A stretch of 64,000 nucleotides of DNA. Origin: Sphingobacterium cavernae (lineage in GTDB: Bacteria > Bacteroidota > Bacteroidia > Sphingobacteriales > Sphingobacteriaceae). A program made the position numbers and the translations under genes. Under the pieces are notes generated by a model. It saw only the letters and a program-made list of their open reading frames with translations. It made no database searches and was not told where the DNA came from. This document shows, piece after piece, positions 17,671 through 27,891 of this stretch; positions within the stretch are counted from its first letter, which is position 1, and every line of letters begins with the position of its first letter. The DNA lies in NCBI RefSeq assembly GCF_008520265.1, contig NZ_VIQM01000018.1:17773-81772 (forward strand), written 5' to 3'.

Positions 17671-20600
17671 ATGCTATATATGAGAAATACATTACTATTC
17701 TCAATGGCGCTAGGATTAACTTTGTCTGCCCATGCGAATAGCGCAAAGGTAGCTAATAACGCGAATCTTAGTGCTGCTACTTCCTATTTAAATAATAGGT
17801 TGGTTCAAAATTCTGTGCAAGGAACAGTTTCTGATGCGAGTGGTCCTCTTCCAGGAGTTACTGTCTCAGTTATAGGTATTCCTGGTTCAACAAGTACCAA
17901 TGCAAATGGTAAGTTTACGATAAACGCACCATTAGGTTCTACTTTGAGGTTCTCAAGTATTGGTTATGTTAGTCAAGATGTTAAAGTAACATCTAATACC
18001 GTTAATATTACGCTTTTGGAAGAAGATAACTCTTTGGAAGAGGTTGTAGTGGTTGGATATGGTACACAAAAGAAAGAGCATTTAACTGGAGCTGTATCTT
18101 CAATAAATGTAAGCGAAGTTATGGGATCTCGTCCCATACCAGATGCTGGTAGAGGTATGCAAGGTACGATACCAGGATTATCCGTTACGCTTCCAACGGG
18201 CGAAGTTGGATCTGATCCAGTAATGAAAATCCGTGGTCAAATAGCTTCTATTGCTGGATCAAGTAATCCACTAATTTTAGTTGACAACGTAGAAATTCCA
18301 AGTATAAATCTTGTAAACCCCAATGACATTGAATCGATATCCGTATTAAAAGATGCTGCTTCATCATCTATTTATGGAGCAAAAGCTGCTTTTGGTGTTA
18401 TTTTAATTACTACAAAGAAAGGATCTAAGACGGATTCTCATAATGTCTCATATTCCAATAACCTATCTCTTCAATCTCCAATGAAACCTATTGATATTGC
18501 AGGAATTGATGGGTTAGAGTATACACTAGAAGCACATGAAAATCAGCAGCAACCTGGTCCTGCAGGAGGGTTTTGGCGTGTAAATCGTGAAAGCTTAGAA
18601 CGTATTAAGGAGTGGCAACAAAAATTTGGCGGTGTTGTTGGTGATTATGATCCGGTTTTATATGGTCGTGACTGGTACTTTGATGGAGTAGATAAGTTTG
18701 GTCTTAGATTATATGATCCAGCTAAAGTTATGATAAAAGATAATGCTTTTTCTCATTTACACAATTTGGGGTTAAGTGGAAAGTCTGGTAACACTAATTA
18801 TAACTTAGGTGTAGGTTATTTAGGGCAGCAAGGTATGATGAGGCCTGCTCAACATGATGATTTTACTAGATATAATGCTACATTGAGCTTATCTACTAAA
18901 GTTAATGACTTTTTAACCTTAAGAGGAGGAGCTATGTATTCGGATGGTACAAAGCGTTATCCTAATTCAGCAACGGGATTTGGCGCGGATCCTTGGTTAT
19001 ATTTATACCGTTGGTCTAGATTGTTCCCAATAGCAGCACAAGAACATGGTACCGATGTAAGAGACCCTTATTTTGATACAAAAAATGCTCATACAGCCTA
19101 CAAAACAGACCGTTATACCAATTTGAATTTAGGTACTACTATTGATATCATGAAAGGCTGGGATTTAAAGGCTGACTACGCATATAGTACCGAAAATGAT
19201 TCAGATAGATCTTCTATGCCATCTTTCCGAGGTGCTTGGCATTGGTATGCTCCTGTTGCATGGAATGAAAATGGTTCACAAGTATATGTAGATGAAAATG
19301 GTATTCCTACCGATAATGGAGGTGTTCCAGGATATCGTTTCCCAGTAGAAACATATATTACGAAAGAGCAATCAAATATTTATAAGCGTTCACTAAATTC
19401 TAAACGACATACATTCAATGCATTCACTACCTATGGTAAAACATTTAATGAAGACCATGATGTGAAATTAATGTTAGGAACTAACGTTGTCGCGTATAAG
19501 TGGAACGATACTTGGGCCAGAAGAACTAACTTAATTAATGAAGAAAACCCTCAATTTAATTTTGCGACAGGAATTGAAACAAATGGAGCAAATGAAAATT
19601 GGGATTCGCAAGTAGGTTTCTTTGGTCGCGCTAATTATGTTTACAAAGGAAAATACTTAGTAGAAGGTAATTTGCGATATGATGGAACATCTAAATTCCC
19701 TCCTCATTTGAAATGGAGATGGTACCCATCTGTTTCTGCTGGTTGGGTAATATCTAATGAAGGCTTTATGGAAAATATTTCAGATGTATTATCATTTGCT
19801 AAAATTCGCGGTTCTTGGGGTAATATAGGTGATCAATCTGTATCCAACTCGTTATATGTTCCTACTATGGCTATTGGTAAAAATAATTGGTTAAATGGTT
19901 CAGGTCAACAGTTCTTCCAATTAGGTACTCCTGGAGCAGTCTCAACTGCAATTACGTGGCAAGATATAGAACACTCCAACATAGGAGCAGATTTACGATT
20001 CTTTAATAAGTTGGGTGTAACATTAGAGTATTTTCAAAGAAATACAAATAACATGATAATACCTGGCGAGTCATTGCCAAACACTTTCGGTGCCAGTGCA
20101 CCTCAAGGCAATTTTGGAACTTTGCAAACTAAGGGTTGGGAGATAAATCTGGACTTCAGCCATACATTTGATAATGGTCTAAAATTAACAGCAAATGCTA
20201 ATTTAGCAGATGCAATTTCTAAAATTACTAAAGGTGCTGATTGGAATACTCCATGGGAGAATCGTTTACTAAGTAACGCATATTCTACTGGCAGAACCTA
20301 TGGTGATATTTTTGGTTATGTTACCGATCGCCTATATCAAGCAGATGATTTTGTCTATGATGCAAATGGAAATCACGTTGTAACCACTATAATTCATGAA
20401 GGTGCTACAAGGCAAACCAACCAGTTAGTTGGCGATAACCCAATCTATCAAACACAACTTCAAACAGGTACAGCATCTTGGGGATATATTTCTCCGGGTG
20501 ATGTTAAATTTGTTGACGTTAATGGAGATGGATACATAACAAATGGTAAGAACACAAATGGAGATGCTGGAGATAGAGTGAAAATCGGAAATTCAACGCC

Positions 20601-21144
20601 TCGCTACGAATATGGTTTCCGTTTAGGAGCGGACTATAAAGGTTTTGATATGTCTGTGTTTTTACAAGGTGTCGGACAACGAGAAATTTGGGGTGCTGGC
20701 CAATTGGCAATTCCTGGTTTCCATGTAAAGGATGGTGCTATGCCACAAACATTTGCTGGTGATTTTTGGAAAAAAGATCGTACAGATGCATTTTATCCAC
20801 GTGCTTGGAACTTGAATGGTGAGGCTAGTGGTCAAACTATGGTGCCACAATCACGATACCTATTAGATATGTCTTATTTTAAAATTAAGAATATCACTTT
20901 TGGTTATGGATTGCAAGGAGATGTATTACGTAAAGCAAAATTAAAAAATGCACGTATTTACGTGTCATTAGAAAACTTCTTTGTTTTTGATAATTTAAGA
21001 GGATTACCGATCGACCCAGAAGCGGTGTCGGGAACTGGAGGACCGTTGACCGAAGGTACTACTACAAATTACAATTTAGGTAGAACAGGTTCTGGAACAC
21101 CGACTTTCAAATCTGCTTCTTTAGGTATTCAAATTGGTTTTTAA
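17671..21144 (+). CDS. SusC/RagA-like TonB-dependent outer-membrane transporter 3
   Basis: The largest SusC of the window (1157 residues from 17671; an ATG at 17680 would give MRNTLLFSMALGLTLSAHA and is equally good). After a short Asn-rich segment comes a carboxypeptidase-regulatory-like domain (QGTVSDASGPLPGVTVSVIG), the classical SusC box SLEEVVVVGYGTQKKEHLTG, the plug (DIESISVLKDAASSSIYGAK, FGVILITTKKG) and the barrel ending SASLGIQIGF. It belongs to the classical SusC branch, unlike the first two. The SusD partner begins 19 bases later. Confidence 0.92.
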   Translation: MLYMRNTLLFSMALGLTLSAHANSAKVANNANLSAATSYLNNRLVQNSVQGTVSDASGPLPGVTVSVIGIPGSTSTNANGKFTINAPLGSTLRFSSIGYVSQDVKVTSNTVNITLLEEDNSLEEVVVVGYGTQKKEHLTGAVSSINVSEVMGSRPIPDAGRGMQGTIPGLSVTLPTGEVGSDPVMKIRGQIASIAGSSNPLILVDNVEIPSINLVNPNDIESISVLKDAASSSIYGAKAAFGVILITTKKGSKTDSHNVSYSNNLSLQSPMKPIDIAGIDGLEYTLEAHENQQQPGPAGGFWRVNRESLERIKEWQQKFGGVVGDYDPVLYGRDWYFDGVDKFGLRLYDPAKVMIKDNAFSHLHNLGLSGKSGNTNYNLGVGYLGQQGMMRPAQHDDFTRYNATLSLSTKVNDFLTLRGGAMYSDGTKRYPNSATGFGADPWLYLYRWSRLFPIAAQEHGTDVRDPYFDTKNAHTAYKTDRYTNLNLGTTIDIMKGWDLKADYAYSTENDSDRSSMPSFRGAWHWYAPVAWNENGSQVYVDENGIPTDNGGVPGYRFPVETYITKEQSNIYKRSLNSKRHTFNAFTTYGKTFNEDHDVKLMLGTNVVAYKWNDTWARRTNLINEENPQFNFATGIETNGANENWDSQVGFFGRANYVYKGKYLVEGNLRYDGTSKFPPHLKWRWYPSVSAGWVISNEGFMENISDVLSFAKIRGSWGNIGDQSVSNSLYVPTMAIGKNNWLNGSGQQFFQLGTPGAVSTAITWQDIEHSNIGADLRFFNKLGVTLEYFQRNTNNMIIPGESLPNTFGASAPQGNFGTLQTKGWEINLDFSHTFDNGLKLTANANLADAISKITKGADWNTPWENRLLSNAYSTGRTYGDIFGYVTDRLYQADDFVYDANGNHVVTTIIHEGATRQTNQLVGDNPIYQTQLQTGTASWGYISPGDVKFVDVNGDGYITNGKNTNGDAGDRVKIGNSTPRYEYGFRLGADYKGFDMSVFLQGVGQREIWGAGQLAIPGFHVKDGAMPQTFAGDFWKKDRTDAFYPRAWNLNGEASGQTMVPQSRYLLDMSYFKIKNITFGYGLQGDVLRKAKLKNARIYVSLENFFVFDNLRGLPIDPEAVSGTGGPLTEGTTTNYNLGRTGSGTPTFKSASLGIQIGF

Positions 21145-21163
21145 TTAGTTAACAAGGGAAATT

Positions 21164-22963
21164 ATGAAAATTAAATATAGCATAGCTCTTCTAACAGCTA
21201 CCCTGATGTTTTCAAGTTGCGAGAAGTTCTTAGATAGGCCGCAACTAACATCTGCAAATGATGACAATGCGTGGACGACAGAAGAAAACGTACGTCTTTA
21301 TGCAAATAAATATTATACTGATTTTTTTGAAGGATATGGTTCAGGATTTTCTTTAGGAAGCTCCTACTTATTATCCTTCAGCGATGATGTTGTAAGACAG
21401 GGTAACCAAGCTGAATTTACTTTAGCTGTACCTAATAGTGGAATTTGGTCATACACAAACATTCGCTCCATTAACATTATGTTGGATCGTGTTGAAACTC
21501 GCATGTCAACGATATTAACACCTGAGGCATATAATCACTGGATTGGGATTGGAAGATTCTTCCGCGCAATGGCCTATTCTGATCTAGTCCTTGCGTATGG
21601 GGATGTTCCTTATTATGACAAACCTGTAAGTGATACTGATTTCGACGCATTATTCAAAAACCGTACTCCGAGAAATGAAGTAATGGATGCAGTTTATGAA
21701 GATTTAAAATTTGCTTTAGAAAATGTACGTTTGAGCGATGGTGTACAATCTGTTAACCGTTATGTAGTAGCAGGTTTTATTTCTCGAATTGCTTTATCAG
21801 AAGGCTCGTGGCAAAAATATTATTATGAAAATGATGATCAAGCTAAAAAGTTCTTTGAACTAGCTCTTGAAGCTGGAGAACTAGTGATTTCTAGTTCTAA
21901 ATATGATATAGTCACGGATTATAGATCCCAGTTTACTTCAGAGAATCTCAGTGGAAATAAGGATATGATTCTTTATAGAGAATATAATGAATCTATTAAT
22001 GTAAAGCATGCATTATTATCTACCCATAATTTAGCCGATAATGTGACATATGGACCATCATCGGACTTAATTAAGTCTTTTATTTGCGTGGATGGTTCTG
22101 TGTGGCAAAATTCATCTGAAACTAATGCTAATAATTTTGTAACATCACAATTATTCAAAACAAGAGATTCTAGATTTGAAGCGGTGTTTCATGAAAAACC
22201 AACTGCAAGAAATAGAGGTTCATTCCTGTATATTACGAAGTTCCTTCCTCGTGATGTTGAAGCACGTGTAGCTGCAGGTGGTGCTGCGGGTACAGCGTTT
22301 ACAGGTGCTAATAATACTACGGACGCCCCTGTATTAAGATATGCAGAAGTTTTACTAAATTGGATAGAAGCCAAAGCTGAATTATCAACTTTGGGTGCAG
22401 CCGCAGTGGATCAATCAGATATCGATCGTTCAATTAATAAAATTCGTAACAGACCATTAGCTGCTGAAGCTATACAAAAAGGAGTTAAGAAAACAGCACC
22501 TATGACTTTAGGTATGTTACCTTCTGATCCAGAAAGAGACGTTACTATTTCTCCGCTTATGTGGGAGATTCGTAGAGAACGTCGTATGGAGATGACATTC
22601 GAGTTTAATCGCTTAGCAGATTTGAAACGTTGGAAAAAACTAGATTATATGGATACCGATGCTAATCCTGATTTATTAGCAGGAGGTTGGGTTGATTTCC
22701 CAAATCAAATTCCTGGAGAAATTAAATCAGGTATTTCAGTAGTTAAGCTTAATGGACAAATCGAAGTTTTTAATCCAGACAATCCAGAAAGTGCAGCAAA
22801 AATGGTTGGATTCTACCGTTATAGTTTGAATCGTTCAAGACAACAATTCTTAGGCTTAGGTAATGTTAATCCATATTTATCGCCTATTGGAAGAAACCAA
22901 ATAAATGAGTATCAGTCTCGTGGTTATGTATTATCACAAACAGAAGGGTGGGCTCAAAATTAA
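21164..22963 (+). CDS. RagB/SusD family nutrient-binding lipoprotein 3
   Basis: The 599-residue product has signal MKIKYSIALLTATLMFSSC with a lipobox. It continues EKFLDRPQLTSANDDNAWTT and the tetratricopeptide-like helices of classical RagB/SusD, and near the C terminus contains PLMWEIRRERRMEMTFEFNR followed by LADLKRWKKL, the family hallmark. Partner of the SusC encoded 19 bases upstream. The next lipoprotein gene starts 32 bases after its stop codon, so the three probably form one operon together with namZ. Confidence 0.92.
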   Translation: MKIKYSIALLTATLMFSSCEKFLDRPQLTSANDDNAWTTEENVRLYANKYYTDFFEGYGSGFSLGSSYLLSFSDDVVRQGNQAEFTLAVPNSGIWSYTNIRSINIMLDRVETRMSTILTPEAYNHWIGIGRFFRAMAYSDLVLAYGDVPYYDKPVSDTDFDALFKNRTPRNEVMDAVYEDLKFALENVRLSDGVQSVNRYVVAGFISRIALSEGSWQKYYYENDDQAKKFFELALEAGELVISSSKYDIVTDYRSQFTSENLSGNKDMILYREYNESINVKHALLSTHNLADNVTYGPSSDLIKSFICVDGSVWQNSSETNANNFVTSQLFKTRDSRFEAVFHEKPTARNRGSFLYITKFLPRDVEARVAAGGAAGTAFTGANNTTDAPVLRYAEVLLNWIEAKAELSTLGAAAVDQSDIDRSINKIRNRPLAAEAIQKGVKKTAPMTLGMLPSDPERDVTISPLMWEIRRERRMEMTFEFNRLADLKRWKKLDYMDTDANPDLLAGGWVDFPNQIPGEIKSGISVVKLNGQIEVFNPDNPESAAKMVGFYRYSLNRSRQQFLGLGNVNPYLSPIGRNQINEYQSRGYVLSQTEGWAQN

Positions 22964-22995
22964 TTTTGAATTCATTATATATTAATCATACATAT

Positions 22996-24432
22996 ATGAA
23001 AATTACAAAGCATACTATTGGTAGATTATTGCTTGCCTTTATCAGCATAGCTTCATTTATATCATGTACGGAGGATTTCCCAGGAAATGTAGAATCAGAT
23101 AAATATACAGATTTGAAATCTATACGTATAGTAAATGCTGGTGCATCTGGTCAGGAAATTCTAGAAGGTCAAATTAATCAGAATACTAAATCAATTACAT
23201 TTCCAAGGATCGATACTTTGTCCGATTTTGAAAATATCAAATTCGAAGCCATTACTTCTGAAGGCTCAAAACTTGAAAAAGAAATTTTTGAAATTCCTTA
23301 TCAAAGCGGAGATACACAAAGGGAAATCATTTTGAAAGTAACAAATTTACCTCGTTTTAAAGAATATAAGGCCATAATTCGATTTAAAGTACCCGTTTAT
23401 GGCGCTAATTTAGATGCACCGTCATACTATGACTATTCTTCTAATGCATTAGGAAATCCGATTTACCCTTCTTTAGCAACGGCTAATACGAGAGGTACAG
23501 GTTTTGATGGAAATCATGTTCTGATCATAGAAAGAGGGGGTGCAGGTGTTCATTTATTAGAAGTTAATAAACTTAAAAATAATGTAATAGAACGTATCCC
23601 ATTAAATATGGAAGGAGTTACTGGTGGTACTTTAACTGTAAATATGGGGGCTCAAGCTCATGGTCACTCTTATGTTGCGAATCTTTCTGGCGCTCATGCA
23701 TCTCCATTGAAATTATACCATTGGTCTGATCCTTCAAAAGCTCCAGATGTTGTTGCAAATATCAACGTTGGTAGTTTAGCTGGTGCAGCTGTTCGTCACG
23801 GTGATACATTTTCCATCAACATTGATAAAAATGGTAATGGATATGCGTACTTTATGGCTTCTTCTCAGATAATTCGTTTGAAAATAACAAATTTTAAGGA
23901 AGGTTCTGAACCCACAGTTATTACTTCACGAATTAATTATGAGCAGTGGGGACATTATTCTCAAATAGGAACAACTGAATCTTATATTATTTCAGGACAC
24001 TCTCAGCCTTTCTCATTAGTGAATAATGGAGCATCTGCTTCTTATACTATGAAAGTAGAATCTTTACCGAAAAGTTTAACAGATATTAAAATATTTACAT
24101 TTAATGGTACGAGATACTTATTAGGTATTACTGTCCCTAGAGGTGCGCCTAATGGAACTTCAGCGACAATGTACCTTTATAATATTAATAGAGGTAGTAA
24201 CATTGTTGATGCGCTGACTGCTTTAGAACAAACGGCTATTGACGGGAAAGTGGCACCTCATATATTTTCATTCGAAGTAGGCACAACCGTAAATATTTCA
24301 CCTGGAACTCAAGCTGGATATCATATTATAAAAGATGCTTCAGGTAAAGATGAAAAGTTAATGCTATATGGAGCAACTTCTCAAGGAGGTTTCGCTATCA
24401 TTGAGTTTGGTGTAGCTGTTGCTGAAGATTAA
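22996..24432 (+). CDS. DUF4623-like lipoprotein in SusE position
   Basis: Start set at the ATG at 22996 (MKITKHTIGRLLLAFISIAS then FISC lipobox); an in-frame ATG at 22948 lies inside susD and adds 16 residues before the signal. The 478-residue protein has an N-terminal beta domain (residues about 25-140) and a C-terminal region with repeated beta-propeller-like segments (AHGHSYVANLSGAHASPLKL, SINIDKNGNGYAYFMASSQI). It resembles DUF4623 proteins that I recall near SusCD and DUF1343 genes in Bacteroidota. A role in surface glycan binding is inferred. No catalytic motif is seen. Followed by a terminator. Confidence 0.6.
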   Translation: MKITKHTIGRLLLAFISIASFISCTEDFPGNVESDKYTDLKSIRIVNAGASGQEILEGQINQNTKSITFPRIDTLSDFENIKFEAITSEGSKLEKEIFEIPYQSGDTQREIILKVTNLPRFKEYKAIIRFKVPVYGANLDAPSYYDYSSNALGNPIYPSLATANTRGTGFDGNHVLIIERGGAGVHLLEVNKLKNNVIERIPLNMEGVTGGTLTVNMGAQAHGHSYVANLSGAHASPLKLYHWSDPSKAPDVVANINVGSLAGAAVRHGDTFSINIDKNGNGYAYFMASSQIIRLKITNFKEGSEPTVITSRINYEQWGHYSQIGTTESYIISGHSQPFSLVNNGASASYTMKVESLPKSLTDIKIFTFNGTRYLLGITVPRGAPNGTSATMYLYNINRGSNIVDALTALEQTAIDGKVAPHIFSFEVGTTVNISPGTQAGYHIIKDASGKDEKLMLYGATSQGGFAIIEFGVAVAED

Positions 24433-24452
24433 TTTTTAAAGTAGACAATTAT

Positions 24453-24497
24453 AAAGGACATCTAAAACTTATCCCTAATAAGAATTAGATGTCCTTT
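24453..24497 (+). terminator. terminator after the namZ-SusCD3 operon
   Basis: Stem AAAGGACATCTAA/TTAGATGTCCTTT (13 bp, perfect) encloses an inner partly paired loop and is followed by TCATTATTTT. Confidence 0.75.
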
Positions 24498-24531
24498 CAT
24501 TATTTTAACCGTTATAAATTTTACTTTCCAA

Positions 24532-25995
24532 ATGAAAATAATTTTAAATTATTTATTATTACTTTGTAGTGTAATATTATTATTTACTTCCTGTAGCAAG
24601 GAATCAGATGGTCCTAGTGTTTCTCCTCAGCCTACACCTGATCCCCCCTCCTCAGAATTAAAATTCCCACGTAAAGAAATGCGTGCTGCTTGGATGGCTA
24701 CCGTTTGGGGAATAGATTGGCCTACTTCTAAAGAGATGGCTGTGCAGAAAAAGCAATATACTGATCTATTGGATAGATTAAAACAATTGAAGTTCAATAC
24801 CGTTTTTGTACAGGTTCGCGGTATGGGCGATGCATTTTACAATTCTCCATATGAGCCATGGAGTGGTAATATCACAGGAACTCGCGGCAAGGACCCTGGA
24901 TATGATGTGTTAAAATTTATGTTGGATGAAGCACATGCACGCGGCATTGAATTTCATGCATGGATAAATCCATATCGTATTGCTACACGTGCAGGCAGTA
25001 ATACATCTTATCCTGCATTACATAGTTCTATTCAACAAAGTTGGGTAGTAGATCACGAAAAGATTCAGATTTACAATCCTGCTTTGCCAGAGGTAAGACA
25101 GCGTCTATCGGATATCGTGAAGGATCTTGTTACAAAATACGATGTTGATGGGTTACACATGGATGATTATTTTTATCCAGATCCTTCTAGCGCAGGTACC
25201 ATGAAATCAGATGATGAAGACTTTAATAGATTAAAAGGTAATTTTACGGATAAAAATGCTTGGAGACGTGATAATGTCGATAAAGCTATTGAGTTAATAT
25301 ATAATACTATTAAAACACATAAGCCGTCAGTTGTATTTTCTATTTCTCCAGCAGCTAGTAGAAGCTATAATTATAATACCTTATATGCAGACTTACCTAA
25401 ATGGACCCAAGCGGGATGGGTGGATATTTTAATCCCTCAATTATATCAAGAGATAGGTAATTCCTCTAATCCCTTCGAACGTAATTTAGCTGATTGGACG
25501 CAGTTTAGAGGTAAATCTAAAGTGGTTATTGGTCACGGGTATTATAAGTTTGGAGCAACTGACGGTGGTGCAAAATTTCAAAATGTACAAGAGCTGGAGA
25601 ATCAATTTAACCTGGTTAGAAATAACAGGTATACTGTAGGTTCTGCTATATATTCCTCCAGAGATATACTTGCGAATAGAATTGGAATCACAGACAAATT
25701 AGCTGAACTATACGCCAAAGATGTTTTGATGCCTTTTGCAGGTCGCGAAGTAGCTACTGCTCCAGTTGTTCCAAGTAATCTAAAGTTAACAGGCAGCGAG
25801 TTGAACTGGGTTGGCTCAGGTAATAATATTCGTTTTGCTGTTTATTATTTCAGTAGCCTTACTGCAGAGGGTGAGTTAGTTGGTGTTACTGCTGCTAATA
25901 AAATTAATGTTACTAAAAATGGTCATTATGCTGTAACTGCATTGAACGAAGATCACGTAGAAAGTAAACCCTCAAATACAGTAGAGAAGAAATAA
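24532..25995 (+). CDS. GHL10 (DUF187) family glycoside hydrolase lipoprotein, copy 2
   Basis: The 487-residue product begins MKIILNYLLLLCSVILLFTS then C (lipobox), followed by a Pro/Ser-rich linker (SPQPTPDPPSSELKFP). The catalytic barrel runs from KEMRAAWMATVWGIDWP through TVFVQVRGMGDAFYNSPYEP, FHAWINPYRIATRAG and YDVDGLHMDDYFYPD, then a Fn3-like C-terminal domain. It shares the family but has diverged from copy 1 at 2179. By analogy with DigH of E. coli it may cut amidase-stripped peptidoglycan strands; the exact bond is not predictable from the sequence. Confidence 0.85.
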   Translation: MKIILNYLLLLCSVILLFTSCSKESDGPSVSPQPTPDPPSSELKFPRKEMRAAWMATVWGIDWPTSKEMAVQKKQYTDLLDRLKQLKFNTVFVQVRGMGDAFYNSPYEPWSGNITGTRGKDPGYDVLKFMLDEAHARGIEFHAWINPYRIATRAGSNTSYPALHSSIQQSWVVDHEKIQIYNPALPEVRQRLSDIVKDLVTKYDVDGLHMDDYFYPDPSSAGTMKSDDEDFNRLKGNFTDKNAWRRDNVDKAIELIYNTIKTHKPSVVFSISPAASRSYNYNTLYADLPKWTQAGWVDILIPQLYQEIGNSSNPFERNLADWTQFRGKSKVVIGHGYYKFGATDGGAKFQNVQELENQFNLVRNNRYTVGSAIYSSRDILANRIGITDKLAELYAKDVLMPFAGREVATAPVVPSNLKLTGSELNWVGSGNNIRFAVYYFSSLTAEGELVGVTAANKINVTKNGHYAVTALNEDHVESKPSNTVEKK

Positions 25996-26010
25996 ATAAT
26001 AAATACCAAT

Positions 26011-26033
26011 AAGGGTATCTTTAGATGCCCTTT
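26011..26033 (+). terminator. short hairpin between GHL10 and phosphoesterase genes
   Basis: AAGGGTATCT/AGATGCCCTT forms a 10-bp stem with one G-T pair and a 2-base loop (possibly 4 in practice), followed by T-poor sequence. It may be a weak terminator or an mRNA-processing/attenuation hairpin inside an operon. Confidence 0.4.
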
Positions 26034-26043
26034 AATTATACTT

Positions 26044-27876
26044 ATGAAAAAAATATTTTTAGCACTCACTTTCAGTTTATGTCTTTCGGCAGTATTAGCT
26101 CAGTCCGCATTTAAATTTGCACAAATCACAGATACGCACATCGGAGGTCATTCTGGTGAAGAGGATTTGCGTCGAACGGTAGAAGATCTTAATAGTCAGA
26201 CTGATATTGACTTTGTAATACTTTCAGGCGATGTCACTGAATTTGGTTCGGATGAGGAGTTGAAATTAGCCAAAAGGATATTGGATGGACTTAAATTGCC
26301 CCTGTATATCGTGCCAGGAAATCATGATAGCAATTGGTCAGAAAGTGGTGCGAATTCTTTTCGTAAAGTATTTGGTGGAGAAACTTTCTTTTTTGAACAT
26401 AAAGGTTTTCAGTTTTTAGGTACAACCTCTGGACCTAATATGCGCATGAGTCCAGGTCAGATTCCACGTGAAAATTTAGTGTGGATAGACAGTATTTTTA
26501 AGGCACATCCAAATAAAGAGATACCTATGATTTCAATTAATCATTATCCATTAGATTCTTCGCTAAACAATTGGTACGAATTGGTGGATCGTTTGCAAAC
26601 AAGAAATATTCAATTTGCATTATGCGGTCATGGACATAGTAACAAGCTGTACGATTGGGATGGAATTCCGGGCGTGATGAGTCGTTCAAATCTTCGTGCT
26701 AAAGCAGAAGTAGGTGGTTATAATATCATTACGCTGACGAAGGATTCTGTTTTCTTTCAAGAACGAAATCCATCAGTTTCTACACAAAACGCTTGGTTGA
26801 AGTTTCCATTAAAAAAACTAACATTCGACGGCAACTACAAACGTCCTGATTTCTCCGTGAATGCAACGACTAAAGCAAAAGTAGCTTGGGAATATATTAA
26901 TGATGGTGATTTGGGGGCTGGATTTAGTTCCGATGGCAAATTAGCCTTCACAGCCAATACCATTGGAGAATTATACGCATTGGATATCAAAACAGGACTA
27001 AGAAAATGGGTATTTCAAACTGGTGGTAAAATTTATTCTACTCCCGCAGTAGCAAATGGTATTGTCATGGTTGGATCTTCGGATAATTTTATCTACGCTG
27101 TAAATAGTAAAACAGGGAAAGAAATTTGGAAAGTACAAGCTGATCATGCGGTATTAGGATCACCGAATATTTACAAAGGAAAAGTTTATATCGGGGCTTC
27201 GGATGGTATTTTCAGATGTATTGATTTGAAATCTGGTAAAGTCGTGTGGACATACGATCAGGTCAAAAACTATGTGTCTACATTACCTACCATTGCAGAT
27301 GGAAAAGTGATATTTGGTTCTTGGGGTAATGGGTTTTATGCGTTGGATGTCAATACAGGTAGGTTGGTCTGGGAATGGAATAATGGTCATACCAACAGAA
27401 TGTTTTCGGCAGCAGCTTGTTATCCAGTGGTCGCTAATAATCGTGTGTTTATCGTTGCACCAGATCGTTTTATGTCAGCATTAGATCTCAAAACAGGTAA
27501 AGTAATTTGGAGAGAAAAGAAGGATGAATACCGTGTTCGCGAATCAATGGGTCTATCCTTTGATGAAAAATACGTATACGCAAAGACTATGGATGGTGAA
27601 TTAATAGGAATTCCAGTGACTGCTAATCATATGGATGTGAGCTGGAAATCAAAGCTAAAATTACCATATGAGTTAACACCTTCGGCTATTTATAGCAATA
27701 AGGATTTGGTTGTGGTACCGAATAATTCTGGATTAGTATCTGCAGTACATCCGAAATCTGGTGAAGTGCTTTGGCAATATAAAATTACCAATGGCATGGT
27801 GAATCCGACTCTGGTAACCAAAAAATATATAATTGCAAGTACAATGGACGGTAAGATCGTCAAACTAACTTACTAG
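26044..27876 (+). CDS. metallophosphoesterase fused to a PQQ-type beta-propeller, exported
   Basis: The 610-residue protein has signal peptide MKKIFLALTFSLCLSAVLAQ. Residues about 22-250 are a calcineurin-like phosphoesterase with all metal motifs: ITDTHIGG, LSGDVTE, VPGNHDSN, SINHYP and CGHGHSN. Residues about 285-610 hold at least six PQQ/WD40-like blades, each with patterns such as LYALDIKTGLRKWVFQTGGK and VNSKTGKEIWKV. The substrate is unknown; a periplasmic phosphomono- or phosphodiesterase with a binding propeller is the simplest reading. It lies between GHL10 and GH9 genes, 15 bases before GH9, so phosphate removal from imported wall fragments is plausible (inference). Confidence 0.85.
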   Translation: MKKIFLALTFSLCLSAVLAQSAFKFAQITDTHIGGHSGEEDLRRTVEDLNSQTDIDFVILSGDVTEFGSDEELKLAKRILDGLKLPLYIVPGNHDSNWSESGANSFRKVFGGETFFFEHKGFQFLGTTSGPNMRMSPGQIPRENLVWIDSIFKAHPNKEIPMISINHYPLDSSLNNWYELVDRLQTRNIQFALCGHGHSNKLYDWDGIPGVMSRSNLRAKAEVGGYNIITLTKDSVFFQERNPSVSTQNAWLKFPLKKLTFDGNYKRPDFSVNATTKAKVAWEYINDGDLGAGFSSDGKLAFTANTIGELYALDIKTGLRKWVFQTGGKIYSTPAVANGIVMVGSSDNFIYAVNSKTGKEIWKVQADHAVLGSPNIYKGKVYIGASDGIFRCIDLKSGKVVWTYDQVKNYVSTLPTIADGKVIFGSWGNGFYALDVNTGRLVWEWNNGHTNRMFSAAACYPVVANNRVFIVAPDRFMSALDLKTGKVIWREKKDEYRVRESMGLSFDEKYVYAKTMDGELIGIPVTANHMDVSWKSKLKLPYELTPSAIYSNKDLVVVPNNSGLVSAVHPKSGEVLWQYKITNGMVNPTLVTKKYIIASTMDGKIVKLTY

Positions 27877-27891
27877 TTATAGTAACCAGTC

